Translations under genes and position numbers: made by a program
Assembly (NCBI RefSeq): GCF_008370325.1
Contig: NZ_VNIP01000001.1
Coordinates: forward strand, 496,001 to 560,000
Source of the DNA: Martinezella tropici
Lineage (GTDB): Bacteria; Pseudomonadota; Alphaproteobacteria; Rhizobiales; Rhizobiaceae
DNA length: 64,000 nt
Direction of reading: 5' to 3'
Part shown: positions 1-9,157 of the stretch, piece by piece
Numbering within the stretch: the first letter of the stretch is position 1
How the letters are laid out: each line of letters opens with the position of its first letter
The notes under the pieces: model-generated
What the model saw: the letters and a program-made list of their open reading frames with translations, nothing else
Told to the model about the DNA's origin: nothing
The model's database searches: none

Positions 1-2
1 TC

Positions 3-986
3 GGCATCGTGCAGAATGTACAGAGCGAAGTCGAATCCAACATCAACAAGGCGCTCGCACCCTTCCTCGGCACGGACAACTTCCGCTCGAGCGTCACGGC
101 GCAGCTCAATACCGACAGTCAGCAGGTGCAGGAAACCACCTACGATCCGGACTCGAAGGTCGAACGCTCGGTCCGCACGGTGAAGGAAGCCCAGAAGTCG
201 CAGCAGAGCCAGCCCGATAGCGCCGCAACCGTGGAACAGAATATTCCGCAGGCGGCCCCGCAGTCCGGCGGCAAGACGCCGACGTCGAACGACCAGTCGG
301 ACAAGCGCGAAGAGCAGACCAACTACGAAATCAACAGCAAGACCACGGCCACGACGCGTAACAGCTACAAGATCGAAAAGCTGTCCGTCGCGGTGGTGGT
401 CAACAAGGGCCGCATCGCGCAGATGGTCGGCGAAGGCGCGGATCCGGCCAAGATCGATGCCTATGTCGCCGAGATGCAGAAGATCGTCACGACGGCCGCC
501 GGCGTCGATACGAAGCGCGGTGACATCGTCACCGTCAATGCGATGGATTTCCTCGACAACCAGCTGCTTGAGGACGCATCTTCCAGCTTCAGCATCACGG
601 ACATGCTGAGCCGCGACATGGCCGGCATCATCAATTCGCTGGCCTTCGTCGCCGTCGCCTTCCTGATCGTCTGGATGGGCTTCCGTCCGCTGATCCGCTC
701 GCTCGGCGGCTCCGCAAGCAGCACGGCACTGCCGGAAGCGGCCGGGCTGGAGCTGCCGGACTTCGCGCCCGCCGTGGGCGGTCCTGGAGCCGCGCTGATG
801 GACGGCTTCGGCTCGGACTTCGGCTTCGACAGCACCGACGATCTGCTGACGATGGGCGACGACGGCGGCACCTTCAACCGTCGCGTCAAGGAAGGGCCGG
901 AACGCCGCCTGTCTCGCATGGTGGAAATCAGCGAGGAGCGCGCCGCAAAGATCCTTAGAAAATGGGCTGTCGACCAGGCGGCCTGA
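3..986 (+). CDS. fliF: Flagellar MS-ring protein FliF, C-terminal part (cut by window edge)
   Basis: This is the C-terminal part of the inner-membrane MS-ring protein, on which the rotor and the export apparatus are built. The reading frame is already open at the window edge, so the start lies outside. The fragment carries a periplasmic ring-building region with an acidic, low-complexity loop. One membrane segment follows at about residues 208-226 of the fragment (LAFVAVAFLIVWMGF). The cytoplasmic tail ends in ERAAKILRKWAVDQAA, the type of helix that binds FliG. A strong terminator follows directly, so fliF ends its own transcript. visN comes next, as in Sinorhizobium. The identification is firm from the tail, the membrane segment and the context. 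Confidence 0.93.
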   Translation, partial: GIVQNVQSEVESNINKALAPFLGTDNFRSSVTAQLNTDSQQVQETTYDPDSKVERSVRTVKEAQKSQQSQPDSAATVEQNIPQAAPQSGGKTPTSNDQSDKREEQTNYEINSKTTATTRNSYKIEKLSVAVVVNKGRIAQMVGEGADPAKIDAYVAEMQKIVTTAAGVDTKRGDIVTVNAMDFLDNQLLEDASSSFSITDMLSRDMAGIINSLAFVAVAFLIVWMGFRPLIRSLGGSASSTALPEAAGLELPDFAPAVGGPGAALMDGFGSDFGFDSTDDLLTMGDDGGTFNRRVKEGPERRLSRMVEISEERAAKILRKWAVDQAA

Positions 987-1018
987 GAAAAGGACCGGGA
1001 TACCTCCCGGTCCTTTTC
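987..1018 (+). terminator. Rho-independent terminator after fliF
   Basis: A perfect 14-bp inverted repeat (gaaaaggaccggga / tcccggtccttttc) with a 4-base loop begins one base after the fliF stop codon. The second arm is T-rich and the sequence continues tcg. It should separate fliF from visN transcription. Confidence 0.85.
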
Positions 1019-1510
1019 TCGTTACGGGACTGCTGGCGCGTTAAGCTTGCCGACATTTGCGATTTCAACTGTGATCAATTAGCCGCTGCCAAGTAAATTG
1101 ACGTGTTCGTAAGCTGGAATTTCCCTGGATCCGGTTGCTGGGTAGAAAGAATCGACTTAGAAATAGTATGCTTATTGCGTAATAGCCGTGTATTCGGAGC
1201 CAATCGGTCCTCGTTTTCCGTGTTTCGCATGTTTAAAGCGTCTGCAGATTCCGGAGCGCGGAAAAATCAGTTCGTGGTTCGTAGATCGTGTTGGCGGCGA
1301 TATATGCCAGCACGATTGCCGACGTGGAATTCAGGGATGGGTACGCTCATCTACCCGCTCCGCCGGGATGTGTTTGTGTCGCGGTAGAGAAGACCCAGTT
1401 TTGATGCCTCACGGAGAATCCCGTCGATTTCCTCGGGCGATGTGCCGGGTTCTGGCGAAACAATGCTCTCGTTGACGGCCGATCGCCCAACAGCGGCAGG
1501 AAATGCAAGT
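1019..1510. other. Intergenic region upstream of visN
   Basis: These roughly 490 bases hold no convincing gene. The short open frames here lack ribosome sites and any recognisable protein. The region must carry the visNR promoter. TTGACG at 1098-1103 is a possible -35 box, but no good -10 box follows at the right spacing, so no promoter is called. Confidence 0.5.
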
Positions 1511-2248
1511 ATGGACATGCAGATATCGCAGGTGAGCAGAAGCGATAGGGATGCGCGATCAGTCGTTCCAGCCGGAGCCATGTCGCGCGAGCAGCTCATT
1601 CTGCAGCTGAATGCCATTTCGGGCCAGGGCTATCTGCAAGCCGGCCTGCATGCGCTGACCAGCTATGCCGGCGCTTCCCACTATCTCCTCGTACGCTCCG
1701 ATCTTATCCAGGAAAGTGGTCTTGACTTCGTCATTTCTTCCAATTGGCCCTTCGATCTCGTCAGGCGCCTGGCGGCGGAACTGACCAGCAGTTATGGTCG
1801 CATCGGCGAGCTGGAAAAATGCATGTCGCTGTTTCAGCCGAGCGTGGCGCTCTTGCCGGATGATGTCACCCTGCCTGACGGCGTTGGTCGGCAATATCAC
1901 GCCCTGAGCTTCAATGTCGGGCGTACGCGTTTCTCTCTGCTGCTGTTGGCGCATGAATCGGTAACGCTTTCATCGGAGCGGCTGCGCGATGTCGGCCTGC
2001 TGTCCGGCTATCTCGCGAGCTCCACCCGGTGCGTCGAAGGCAAGCTGGAACGCGATTTCGATCTGACCGAGCGCGAGCTGGAATGTCTGTTCTGGATCGC
2101 CGAGGGCAAGACGAGCGACGAGATTGCCATGATTCTCGGGATCTCGCGCAACACCATCAACAACTATATCACCAGCGTCATGCGCAAGACCGCCACCAAG
2201 ACACGTTCGGAGGCTATAGCCTTCGCGGTGCGAAACAATCTCGTTTAA
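1511..2248 (+). CDS. visN: LuxR-family flagellar master regulator VisN
   Basis: VisN pairs with VisR as the top-level (class I) activator of flagellar, motility and chemotaxis genes in rhizobia, acting mainly through rem. The protein is about 245 residues. Its N-terminal half looks like an autoinducer-binding-type sensor domain. The C-terminal LuxR/GerE helix-turn-helix starts at LTERELECLFWIAEGKTSDE and contains ISRNTINNYI. The start at 1511 is preferred because AGGAAA lies 7-8 bases upstream and the length matches S. meliloti VisN. In-frame GTG 1442 and ATG 1463 have poorer ribosome sites. visR follows after 11 bases, so the two are probably co-transcribed. The identification rests on the HTH, the pairing with visR and the position after fliF. 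Confidence 0.9.
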   Translation: MDMQISQVSRSDRDARSVVPAGAMSREQLILQLNAISGQGYLQAGLHALTSYAGASHYLLVRSDLIQESGLDFVISSNWPFDLVRRLAAELTSSYGRIGELEKCMSLFQPSVALLPDDVTLPDGVGRQYHALSFNVGRTRFSLLLLAHESVTLSSERLRDVGLLSGYLASSTRCVEGKLERDFDLTERELECLFWIAEGKTSDEIAMILGISRNTINNYITSVMRKTATKTRSEAIAFAVRNNLV

Positions 2249-2259
2249 GGGCTTAACGG

Positions 2260-3006
2260 ATGCGCTATCAGCCAGACAGGACGACGGATAGGCCCGCCGA
2301 ATCGCGGCTTACCCGTTCCGGCAGGATTTCTGGCCGCTCCGATCTCTTTCCGAAGCTGGTATCGATGCAGAAGCTGATCGATGCGCAGCATTTCGCTGTC
2401 TATCGCCTTCATGGCTCGGGCCTGCCGCACAAGCAGCGGCTGGTCTGCGAACTCGACAACTGGGGCTCGGCCAATTCCGTCGTCGGCAAATCCTTCGTGG
2501 AAGCCTATGGCGAGGCTATGATCGAGCATATCGACAAATCCCTGCTTCCGCTCATGTGGAATGGCCGGGATAGCGACAGCACGGCTGAAACGCCGGACTT
2601 TGCCGTTTTCACGCAACGCCTGAAGCCGCATCTTCTGCCCTTTGCCGGCGTGGCTTTTCCGGTGCGGCTAGGTGCGGTCGGCAATGGCTATATCGTCTTT
2701 ACGGCCAAGTTCATGGATCTTGCGAGCGAGATGATCGTCGAGCTGCATGGCCGCAGCTGCCAGATCATGATGGAACTCCTGTCGCTGGATGAGCGACGCT
2801 CGCAGGCTGCCGAGGCGTTGAGCGAGCGTGAGATTGCCTGCCTGCAGCTTGCCGGCGACGGGCGCATCAGCGAGGAAATTGCCGAGAAACTGGGTTTGTC
2901 GGTCCACACCGTCAACGCCTATCTCGGATCGGCGACGATCAAGCTCGATAGCGTCAACCGTATCCAGGCAATCGCAAAGGCGATCCGCTTCGGCTACATA
3001 AGCTGA
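2260..3006 (+). CDS. visR: LuxR-family flagellar master regulator VisR
   Basis: VisR is the partner of VisN. In S. meliloti both are needed to switch on rem and the flagellar regulon, presumably as a heterodimer. The protein has 248 residues. It has an N-terminal sensor-like domain and a C-terminal LuxR helix-turn-helix beginning LSEREIACLQLAGDG and containing LSVHTVNAYL. An AAGGG ribosome site precedes the ATG. The gene converges on the leftward cluster that starts at flhB. The protein is not closely similar to VisN outside the HTH. This is the usual situation for the pair. Confidence 0.9.
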   Translation: MRYQPDRTTDRPAESRLTRSGRISGRSDLFPKLVSMQKLIDAQHFAVYRLHGSGLPHKQRLVCELDNWGSANSVVGKSFVEAYGEAMIEHIDKSLLPLMWNGRDSDSTAETPDFAVFTQRLKPHLLPFAGVAFPVRLGAVGNGYIVFTAKFMDLASEMIVELHGRSCQIMMELLSLDERRSQAAEALSEREIACLQLAGDGRISEEIAEKLGLSVHTVNAYLGSATIKLDSVNRIQAIAKAIRFGYIS

Positions 3007-3058
3007 CGCTGCTGTACCGAGACGAATCGTCCTGCCAAGTTTCGGACCGCTGGATTTT

Positions 3059-3499
3059 TCAGATTGCGTGCGCAGCTTCGCCGCTGATGACGTAGCGCGC
3101 GTCTCTGAGGCTGCGTGCGAGCAGCGCCGTGTTTTCGTCCGGGTCGGACGATGCCCTGTCGAAGGCGATGTGATTGATCTCGATGCCGGCAAGGTGTTCC
3201 GTCAGCGCCAGCTTGGCATAGATGGTGACGCCCTGCGGCTTGATTTCCAGGTCGAGCGTGACCTCCGCTGGCCCGCCCCAATCGAGCTTGTAGTCGCCAC
3301 CGAGACCGAAATTGACAATGCCTGGAAGGAAGTACAGCTCGGCGGCCGAGGCCACGAGGTCACCAAGATTGCCGTATCGTTCGAAGCGCAGCAGCGAGAT
3401 CAGGTCGGCTGCATCGAGGAGGCGTAGCTCGCTGGCGACGGGGCTGATGGCTTCGGCTAGTATTTGTTCGCGCTGGGCAGAGTAGGGGCATTTTTTCAT
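3059..3499 (-). CDS. Conserved flagellar-cluster protein of unknown function
   Basis: The product is a soluble 146-residue protein with no signal peptide, membrane segment or motif that I recognise. It starts 5 bases downstream of the flhB stop on the same strand, so it is the last gene of the leftward motA-fliM-fliN-fliG-flhB block. A hypothetical gene occupies the same place between visR and flhB in S. meliloti, which suggests a conserved but unassigned role linked to flagella. The predicted alternation of beta strands in the middle (LDLEIKPQGVTIYAKLAL) is the only structural hint. No function is proposed. Confidence 0.75.
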   Translation of the reverse strand: MKKCPYSAQREQILAEAISPVASELRLLDAADLISLLRFERYGNLGDLVASAAELYFLPGIVNFGLGGDYKLDWGGPAEVTLDLEIKPQGVTIYAKLALTEHLAGIEINHIAFDRASSDPDENTALLARSLRDARYVISGEAAHAI

Positions 3500-3504
3500 T
3501 TGGT

Positions 3505-4584
3505 TTATCGTACCCGTTTTCTATTCGGCTGCGCAGCGTAGACCCGATGGATGAGCTCAGCGACAGCCTTGTAAAATACTGACGGTATGACGCTATCAAC
3601 CGAGACTTGCGCAAACATGGAGCGCGCGAGCGGCGGGTCTTCGAAAACGGGAATATTGTTTGCCTCGGCTATCTCCCTGATTTTCAAGGCAATCAGATCC
3701 TGGCCCTTGGCGACGACGACAGGCGCATCGTTTTCCGCTTGCACATAGCGCAGCGCAACGGCGAAGTGAGTCGGGTTGGCGATGACGAGGGTGGCGCGTG
3801 GCACCTGCTTCATCATGCGGCGGCGGGCGCGGTCGCGTGCGACCGAGCGCTGGCGCGACTTGACGATGGGATCGCCCTGGGACTGCTTGTGTTCGTCCTT
3901 GATTTCCTGCTTGGTCATTTTCAGCTGGTCGAACCAGTGGTAGCGGCTCCACAGCACGTCGGCGATGCCGACGATCGCGGTTGCCATCAGCACAATGATG
4001 AGGATCCGCTGAACCACCGTCGACAGGCGCACGAAAATGGTCTGCGGATCGGAAACCATCGAATCGATCGCGTGGAAGAACTGGCCGCGCAGCACGAAAA
4101 ATATGACGATGCTGACGAGCACGATCTTTGCGAGTGATTTGCCGAATTCCACCAGGCCGGTCGTGCTGAAGATGCGCTTGAAACCCGACACTGGGGATAT
4201 GCGCGAAAACTGCGGCCGGATTCGCTCCAGGACGGGCGTGGGCAGATTCTGGAATATCGAGGCGCCGATGCCGAAGACGAAGAAAAGCACCACGGCCGGC
4301 AACACCATGTTTCCCGCCTCCCAGCCTATGCGGGTAAACAGGGAGATGGCGTCGGGACCCGAATCGAGCCGCCATTGATCAGGCTTTTCGAAGAGATCCC
4401 GCAATACCTCGCCCATGCGGCCCATGCGCGTCGGCAGGAAGAAGGTGACGTAGATGACCGTTGCCAGCATGGAAGCAAAGAGCGTCGCCTCCCTGGAGTG
4501 GGGCACATTGCCCTTCTCGATGGTATCGCGGAGTTTTTTCTCCGTCGGTCGTTCTGTTTTACTGTCCTTGTCTTCGTCAGCCAA
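3505..4584 (-). CDS. flhB: Flagellar type III export switch protein FlhB
   Basis: FlhB is the inner-membrane export-gate component that switches substrate class from rod/hook to filament proteins after self-cleavage. The protein has 359 residues. A charged N-terminus with the family signature [20 protein letters not shown] is followed by four hydrophobic segments between about residues 35 and 210. The cytoplasmic domain contains the autocleavage motif NPTH at residues 270-273, so self-processing should be intact. It lies between fliG (93 bases upstream) and an unknown gene. Confidence 0.96.
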   Translation of the reverse strand: MADEDKDSKTERPTEKKLRDTIEKGNVPHSREATLFASMLATVIYVTFFLPTRMGRMGEVLRDLFEKPDQWRLDSGPDAISLFTRIGWEAGNMVLPAVVLFFVFGIGASIFQNLPTPVLERIRPQFSRISPVSGFKRIFSTTGLVEFGKSLAKIVLVSIVIFFVLRGQFFHAIDSMVSDPQTIFVRLSTVVQRILIIVLMATAIVGIADVLWSRYHWFDQLKMTKQEIKDEHKQSQGDPIVKSRQRSVARDRARRRMMKQVPRATLVIANPTHFAVALRYVQAENDAPVVVAKGQDLIALKIREIAEANNIPVFEDPPLARSMFAQVSVDSVIPSVFYKAVAELIHRVYAAQPNRKRVR

Positions 4585-4677
4585 AGCAGCCGCCCTTTGC
4601 GAAACGGAAAGAGGCCGCGCATCATGCGCGGCCCATAGCTTGTCAGTCTATGACGTTTTAGCTGAGTCGCGTCGCGT

Positions 4678-5721
4678 TCACGCCGCTTCTTCCACAGGCG
4701 TATTTTCTCGGGGCTTGAGCTCGATCTGGCCGGAATTGGCAAGCCGGATGGCTTCCTGGGCGATGGCGCGCCGGGCGATGGCGATTTCTCGCGGATTGAT
4801 GCCCGTATTGCCCATCTGCAGGTCGGATTCGATCATGCGGCGCTGACGCGGGCTGATCGAGGACAGAACGATCTCGCGAATCTCGTTGCCGGATCCCCGT
4901 AGCGCCATCGTCAGGATGTCGGAGGCGATGTCGTTGAGCAGCAGCACGCGGCTCGGCTGCGGCATGCGCGTGAGATCGTCGAAGAGGAAGATCTTTGGAC
5001 GGACCTTCTCGACCGATTCCTTGTTGATCGATTCCAACGAGCTCAGCAGGGTATCGACCTGCGGCTTGTCGAGCTCGTTCATCAGGTCGGCGACCTTCGT
5101 GGAGCCGGATGTGTTGCGTTCGGCATCGATCTCGGCCATCAGTCCGAGCACGCGGTTATCAATGATCTGGGCCGCCTTGGGGCTGACGTCCTTGATATTG
5201 ACGGTGCGGTTCATGACGTCGGCGCGCTGGGCTTCGGGAAGCTGCAGCAGGATCTTCGCGCCGAAGGCCGAAGGCATCATGGACAGCACGTAGGCGATGG
5301 TCTGCGGATGCTCCCGCAGGAAGAACTTGGCGACGAAGACCGGATCGGCTTCGCCCAGGCGATCCCAGATGGATGTCTCATAGGCCTGAAACGCGGTGCG
5401 GCGGCCGAGCAGGCTGTCCACTTCGTCCGGCGTCAAGCCCTCCTCGAGAATACTCTCGATGGCCTTGGCGTTGTCCATGAGGCCTGCGCCCTCGGTGAAG
5501 AGGTCTTCGAATTCCGCCACGAGCTGCGCCAGCTCGTCCGGCGGAATGAGCCTCAGCGACTGCGCCGAGGCAATGATCATCTGCAACTCGTTCTGCGTGA
5601 AATATTTGAGCAGCCGTCCCGCCACCTGCTTTCCCATCGCGAGAAGGACGGCCGCTGCTTTTTCAGTCTGAGTCAACGGTTTCTCGGCAAGTGCGCCGCT
5701 GAAATCGTCAAAGTCCATCAT
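4678..5721 (-). CDS. fliG: Flagellar motor switch protein FliG
   Basis: FliG is the rotor protein that contacts FliF at its N-terminus and the stator protein MotA at its C-terminus, so it transmits torque. The protein is about 347 residues. The N-terminal PLTQTEKAAAVLLAMG segment, the middle EHPQTIAYVLS (EHPQ) motif and the C-terminal charged torque helix (residues such as IRPK-like KVRPKIFLFDDL and SPRQRRMIESDL) are all present. I place the start at MMDFDD (5721) because GGAG lies 9 bases upstream. ATG 5736 is in frame but lacks a good ribosome site. The gene is 48 bases downstream of fliN. Confidence 0.95.
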   Translation of the reverse strand: MMDFDDFSGALAEKPLTQTEKAAAVLLAMGKQVAGRLLKYFTQNELQMIIASAQSLRLIPPDELAQLVAEFEDLFTEGAGLMDNAKAIESILEEGLTPDEVDSLLGRRTAFQAYETSIWDRLGEADPVFVAKFFLREHPQTIAYVLSMMPSAFGAKILLQLPEAQRADVMNRTVNIKDVSPKAAQIIDNRVLGLMAEIDAERNTSGSTKVADLMNELDKPQVDTLLSSLESINKESVEKVRPKIFLFDDLTRMPQPSRVLLLNDIASDILTMALRGSGNEIREIVLSSISPRQRRMIESDLQMGNTGINPREIAIARRAIAQEAIRLANSGQIELKPRENTPVEEAA

Positions 5722-5769
5722 GGTCTTCGTCTCCATCCCGCAGGGGGAGTGGGCTCATCCTGAGCCGGT

Positions 5770-6300
5770 TCAGCTTTTCTTGGTGTTGTAGATTTCCGTG
5801 AGCTTGATACCGAACCTGGTGTCATCATGTTCCAGAACGGTAATTTCGCCCCGGCCGATCTTGCGGCCGTTCACTGTGATCTCGACGGGTTCGCCGATTT
5901 TCTTGTCGAGCGCGATGATTGCGCCCTCGGTCAGATTCATCAGGCCCGACACCTGCATGCGGCTGCTGCCGAGCACGATCTGGACGTCGATCGGGATATC
6001 CATGATCAGGTCGAGATTGGCCGTCAATGCGCTGCCGGGAGCCGCAGGCGCCGCGGAAACGTCGGCGAAGTCACCACCGTCGAAGGCGGGGTCGGAATTG
6101 TCGTCGCCGAAATCGCCGAAGGTAGAAAGGTCGGTGCTTGTTTCCGCGCCGAACGTATCGGCGTCGAAGTCAGGCAGATCGCCGTCGCTATCCTTCTTCA
6201 GAACGCCGCGCAGACCGTCGATGGCCTCGTCCAGGGCGGCGTCGCTGTTTGAAATCTCCAGCGATTCCTCGCTGCTTTGCTTTGTCGTCTTCGTAGCCAT
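5770..6300 (-). CDS. fliN: Flagellar motor switch protein FliN
   Basis: FliN forms the base of the C-ring with FliM and helps dock the export ATPase complex. The protein has 176 residues. An acidic, poorly ordered N-terminal region (about residues 1-85) precedes the SpoA-type domain, with [18 protein letters not shown] and a C-terminal segment typical of FliN ([18 protein letters not shown]). The extended N-terminus is normal for rhizobial FliN. It lies between fliM and fliG in a leftward operon. Confidence 0.95.
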   Translation of the reverse strand: MATKTTKQSSEESLEISNSDAALDEAIDGLRGVLKKDSDGDLPDFDADTFGAETSTDLSTFGDFGDDNSDPAFDGGDFADVSAAPAAPGSALTANLDLIMDIPIDVQIVLGSSRMQVSGLMNLTEGAIIALDKKIGEPVEITVNGRKIGRGEITVLEHDDTRFGIKLTEIYNTKKS

Positions 6301-6368
6301 GAAATCACTATTCCAGTTGAAACTTGCCTCAAGCTGCCGTGGGTGGGCGACTGACCACCTTCAGCTAG

Positions 6369-7313
6369 TCAATTCATCAGGTGTCGAAGGAGCTCGTCGT
6401 CGGAATTGACGTTATCTTTGACGCGTACCGTATAATTTTCGCCAGAACGGCCGAATTCGCAGATGTAAAGGTCTTTGCTGTTGGCGCTGACTTCGACCCG
6501 GACGTCGCCGGCATCCATGAAGGGGATGACATCGCCGACCGCGAGCTTGGAAATGGTGTCGAGCGTCAGCGACTGCAGCCGGATGCGCGCCTCCAGCGTC
6601 ACCTGCGAGCGGCGCACCTGTTCGCCGAGCTGATCCGACCATGTCTGCGAGGCGGCCGTCGGGTTCTTGGCACGCGGTGCGCTCACGACAGTGCGCAGCA
6701 GATCGCGCTGCGGCACGATGATGACGATCTGGGACATCGATTTGCCGAGCGAGATCGCCATGGTGATCGCGGCCGCAAAATCATTGCCCTCGTCGCCGAC
6801 GGCTTTCGGGCGATCTTCGATGTTATAGGGCGGGTCGAGATAAGGCTCGAAGCCGCCGGGCGCGTTGACGGCTGAGCGCAGCACATTGGCGATCTTGTCG
6901 AACACCATGACGGAAAGGTCGAGCTCTATCGCGGAAAGCGGCCGGGCCACCGCCGCTTCCATGTCTTCCGCGCGCGCGCCCAGCATATGTTCCATCAACG
7001 TCATGATGAAGCCGGCGCCGCAGCCGAGGATGAATTTCGGCGCCCAGTTGCGCAGCGAGCCGTTGATGAGGGCATGGCTGCCGCCCAGCCCGCCGATCAG
7101 GTCGTTCATCGGGCCGGACTGACAGCCGGCATAGGCGATATTGATATCCAGGCCTGTCTCGTTCTTGATGATGTCGGGCAGGAATTCGGCATAGACCTGG
7201 GTGAAGGCGGCGCCGAGCTTGGCAAGCGCAGCCTGGTCGCCGAGATTGCCGGTAAGTCTGGCAAAGAGGGTGCGGTCCATCGTCTGTGCCTTATACGCGG
7301 ATTGCTGGCTCAT
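6369..7313 (-). CDS. fliM: Flagellar motor switch protein FliM
   Basis: FliM is the middle part of the switch; it links FliG to FliN and receives the CheY signal. The protein has 314 residues. It has a CheC-like middle domain (about residues 25-205) and a C-terminal SpoA domain (LQSLTLDTISKLAVGDVIPF). The canonical N-terminal CheY-P-binding motif (LSQxEIDALL) is not visible; the N-terminus reads MSQQSAYKAQTMDRTLFARL. The protein is otherwise intact. It starts 5 bases after the motA stop, so the two are translationally close. Confidence 0.93.
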   Translation of the reverse strand: MSQQSAYKAQTMDRTLFARLTGNLGDQAALAKLGAAFTQVYAEFLPDIIKNETGLDINIAYAGCQSGPMNDLIGGLGGSHALINGSLRNWAPKFILGCGAGFIMTLMEHMLGARAEDMEAAVARPLSAIELDLSVMVFDKIANVLRSAVNAPGGFEPYLDPPYNIEDRPKAVGDEGNDFAAAITMAISLGKSMSQIVIIVPQRDLLRTVVSAPRAKNPTAASQTWSDQLGEQVRRSQVTLEARIRLQSLTLDTISKLAVGDVIPFMDAGDVRVEVSANSKDLYICEFGRSGENYTVRVKDNVNSDDELLRHLMN

Positions 7314-7318
7314 GATCG

Positions 7319-8191
7319 TCAGGCCGCCTTGCTTTCGCCGCCGGGGTTCATCATCTCCTGCTCGACGGCGTCGATCGAGGGACGCTCGTAGGAAGAGATA
7401 GTCTTGCGGCCATATTCGAGAGCAACCTGCGGCACCGATCCGTTCATGTAGGCGAGCAGCGTCTGCTTCACGATCACGTAGAGGCGATGCTGCTTGTTGC
7501 GCACGACCTTGATCTGGGAGACCAGCGGCGCGCAGACCGAATAGGACAGGATGATGCCGAGGAAGGTGCCGACCAGCGCCGAGCCGATGAGATGGCCGAG
7601 CACTTCGGGTGATTCGTTGATGTGGCTCATCGCCTTGATGACGCCGAGAACGGCGGCGACGATACCGATCGCCGGGAAGGAATCGCCCATGATCGTGATC
7701 GAGTGATAGGGCTTCATCTTGTCGTGCGTCATGGTGTCGAGTTCTTCATCCATCAGCGCCTCGATCTCGTGCGAGCGGGCGTTGCCGATGATGATGAGAC
7801 GGACATAGTCGCAGATGAAGGCGGTGAGGTCCTTGTTCTTCAGGACCGTCGGCGCGGCCTTGAAGATCGTCGATTCATCGGGATTGTCGATATGGGCCTC
7901 GATCTCGTTGCGCGACTTGGTGCGCAGGTCGCGCATCAGGGCATAGAGCACGCCGAGCGTGTCGAGATAATCGCGTTCCTTCGGAACCGCATGCCGGAAG
8001 GCTTCTCCGAGCGCTCTGCCCGAATCCTTCACCACTTTCATTGGATTGGCCATGATGAAGCCGCCGAGGCCGGCGCCTGCGATAATGACAAATTCGAAGG
8101 GCTGGAACAGCGCTCCTACGTCTCCGCCCATAGCCATGAAGCTGCCTATGATGCAGCCGCAGGTCACTACAAATCCGATAATAATATTCAT
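7319..8191 (-). CDS. motA: Flagellar motor stator protein MotA
   Basis: MotA is the inner-membrane stator subunit that, with MotB, conducts protons and pushes on FliG. Starting at [18 protein letters not shown], the protein is 290 residues, the usual rhizobial length. It has two N-terminal and two C-terminal membrane segments around a cytoplasmic loop (about residues 60-165) rich in charged residues. An AGGTG ribosome site precedes this ATG; a longer in-frame extension to 8338 has no support. It is the first gene of the leftward motA-fliM-fliN-fliG-flhB block and diverges from flgF across 223 bases. motB is about 20 kb away. Confidence 0.95.
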   Translation of the reverse strand: MNIIIGFVVTCGCIIGSFMAMGGDVGALFQPFEFVIIAGAGLGGFIMANPMKVVKDSGRALGEAFRHAVPKERDYLDTLGVLYALMRDLRTKSRNEIEAHIDNPDESTIFKAAPTVLKNKDLTAFICDYVRLIIIGNARSHEIEALMDEELDTMTHDKMKPYHSITIMGDSFPAIGIVAAVLGVIKAMSHINESPEVLGHLIGSALVGTFLGIILSYSVCAPLVSQIKVVRNKQHRLYVIVKQTLLAYMNGSVPQVALEYGRKTISSYERPSIDAVEQEMMNPGGESKAA

Positions 8192-8414
8192 CGTCGGTCC
8201 ACACCTGAACGTTGCTTCATATGATGAACTAGGGGAGCTGCCTTGCGTGAGGCTGTTCGTTGGGCCTGAGGAAGAGCTTTTTGCCTTGTCAGCTTCGCAC
8301 AAGCCAAGCCCTGCAGGATGATGGCTAAGGGCATCCATGCCCCGTTAACGAAATGTAGGAGCGCCGGTGGCGTTTCCTTTCCCGTTATTCTCCAATGTCC
8401 GGAGGGCGTTGAAA
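8192..8414. promoter_or_regulatory. Divergent control region motA / flgF
   Basis: This 223-base gap separates two divergent flagellar operons and must hold promoters for both. The flgF ribosome site (GGAG) lies at 8401-8404. I do not see a clear -35/-10 pair for either direction. Confidence 0.4.
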
Positions 8415-9149
8415 ATGCAGTCTGGTATCTATGTCGCGCTGTCATCCCAGATGGCGCTCGAGCGCCGCCTGACCACGATCGCCGATAACTTGGCCAACGT
8501 GAACACGACGGGCTTTCGTGGCACCGAGGTCAAGTTCGATCAGGTCCTCAGCAATACCCAAAACAAGCTCAACGCCAAGGTCGCCTTCGTCTCGCAAGGC
8601 AATGATTATCTCTCCACCGACAATGGCGAACTCCAAAATACCGGCAATCTCTTCGATTTCTCGGTCAAGGGCGACGCCTATTTCGGCCTCAACACCCCGG
8701 CGGGCCTGGTGATCACGCGCGACGGCCGTTTCACCATGACCGACAGCGGTGCGCTGGTTTCGACGCGCGGTTTCCCCGTGCTCGATCCCGGCGGTGCCCC
8801 GATCCAGCTCGATCCGGCGGGCGGCGCTCCGACCGTTGCATCGAACGGCATGATCACGCAGAACGGCCGGAGCATGGGTCAGATCGGCCTCTACAGCGCC
8901 GATGTCGGCAAAGGCTTCCTGCGCTACGAAAACAGCGGCATCCTGCCGACCGATACGCCTCAGGCTGTCATCGACCGTTCGAGTATCGGCATCGCCCAGG
9001 GCTATCTGGAAAATTCCAATGTCAACGGCATGCGGGAAATGACCAACCTGATCGAGGTCAGCCGCGCCTTCGACAATATCAGCACGCTCACCAGCAGCAG
9101 TGAAGGCACGCTCACCGACGCCATCAAGACCCTCGGCGGCAGCCAGTAA
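8415..9149 (+). CDS. flgF: Flagellar proximal rod protein FlgF
   Basis: FlgF is one of the proximal rod proteins of the basal body and is exported by the flagellar type III system. Starting at MQSGIYVALSSQMALERR, it is 244 residues, matching the family. The N-terminal rod signature (ADNLANVNTTGFRGTEVKF) and the C-terminal heptad-like region (MTNLIEVSRAFDNISTLTSS) are intact. GGAG lies about 10 bases before this ATG; the in-frame extension to 8367 is unlikely. fliI follows after 8 bases. Confidence 0.94.
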   Translation: MQSGIYVALSSQMALERRLTTIADNLANVNTTGFRGTEVKFDQVLSNTQNKLNAKVAFVSQGNDYLSTDNGELQNTGNLFDFSVKGDAYFGLNTPAGLVITRDGRFTMTDSGALVSTRGFPVLDPGGAPIQLDPAGGAPTVASNGMITQNGRSMGQIGLYSADVGKGFLRYENSGILPTDTPQAVIDRSSIGIAQGYLENSNVNGMREMTNLIEVSRAFDNISTLTSSSEGTLTDAIKTLGGSQ

Positions 9150-9157
9150 AGAGGCGG

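Noticed and set aside
1103..1475. Two short open frames upstream of visN
   Set aside because: No ribosome sites, no recognisable protein and they overlap each other; probably promoter DNA.
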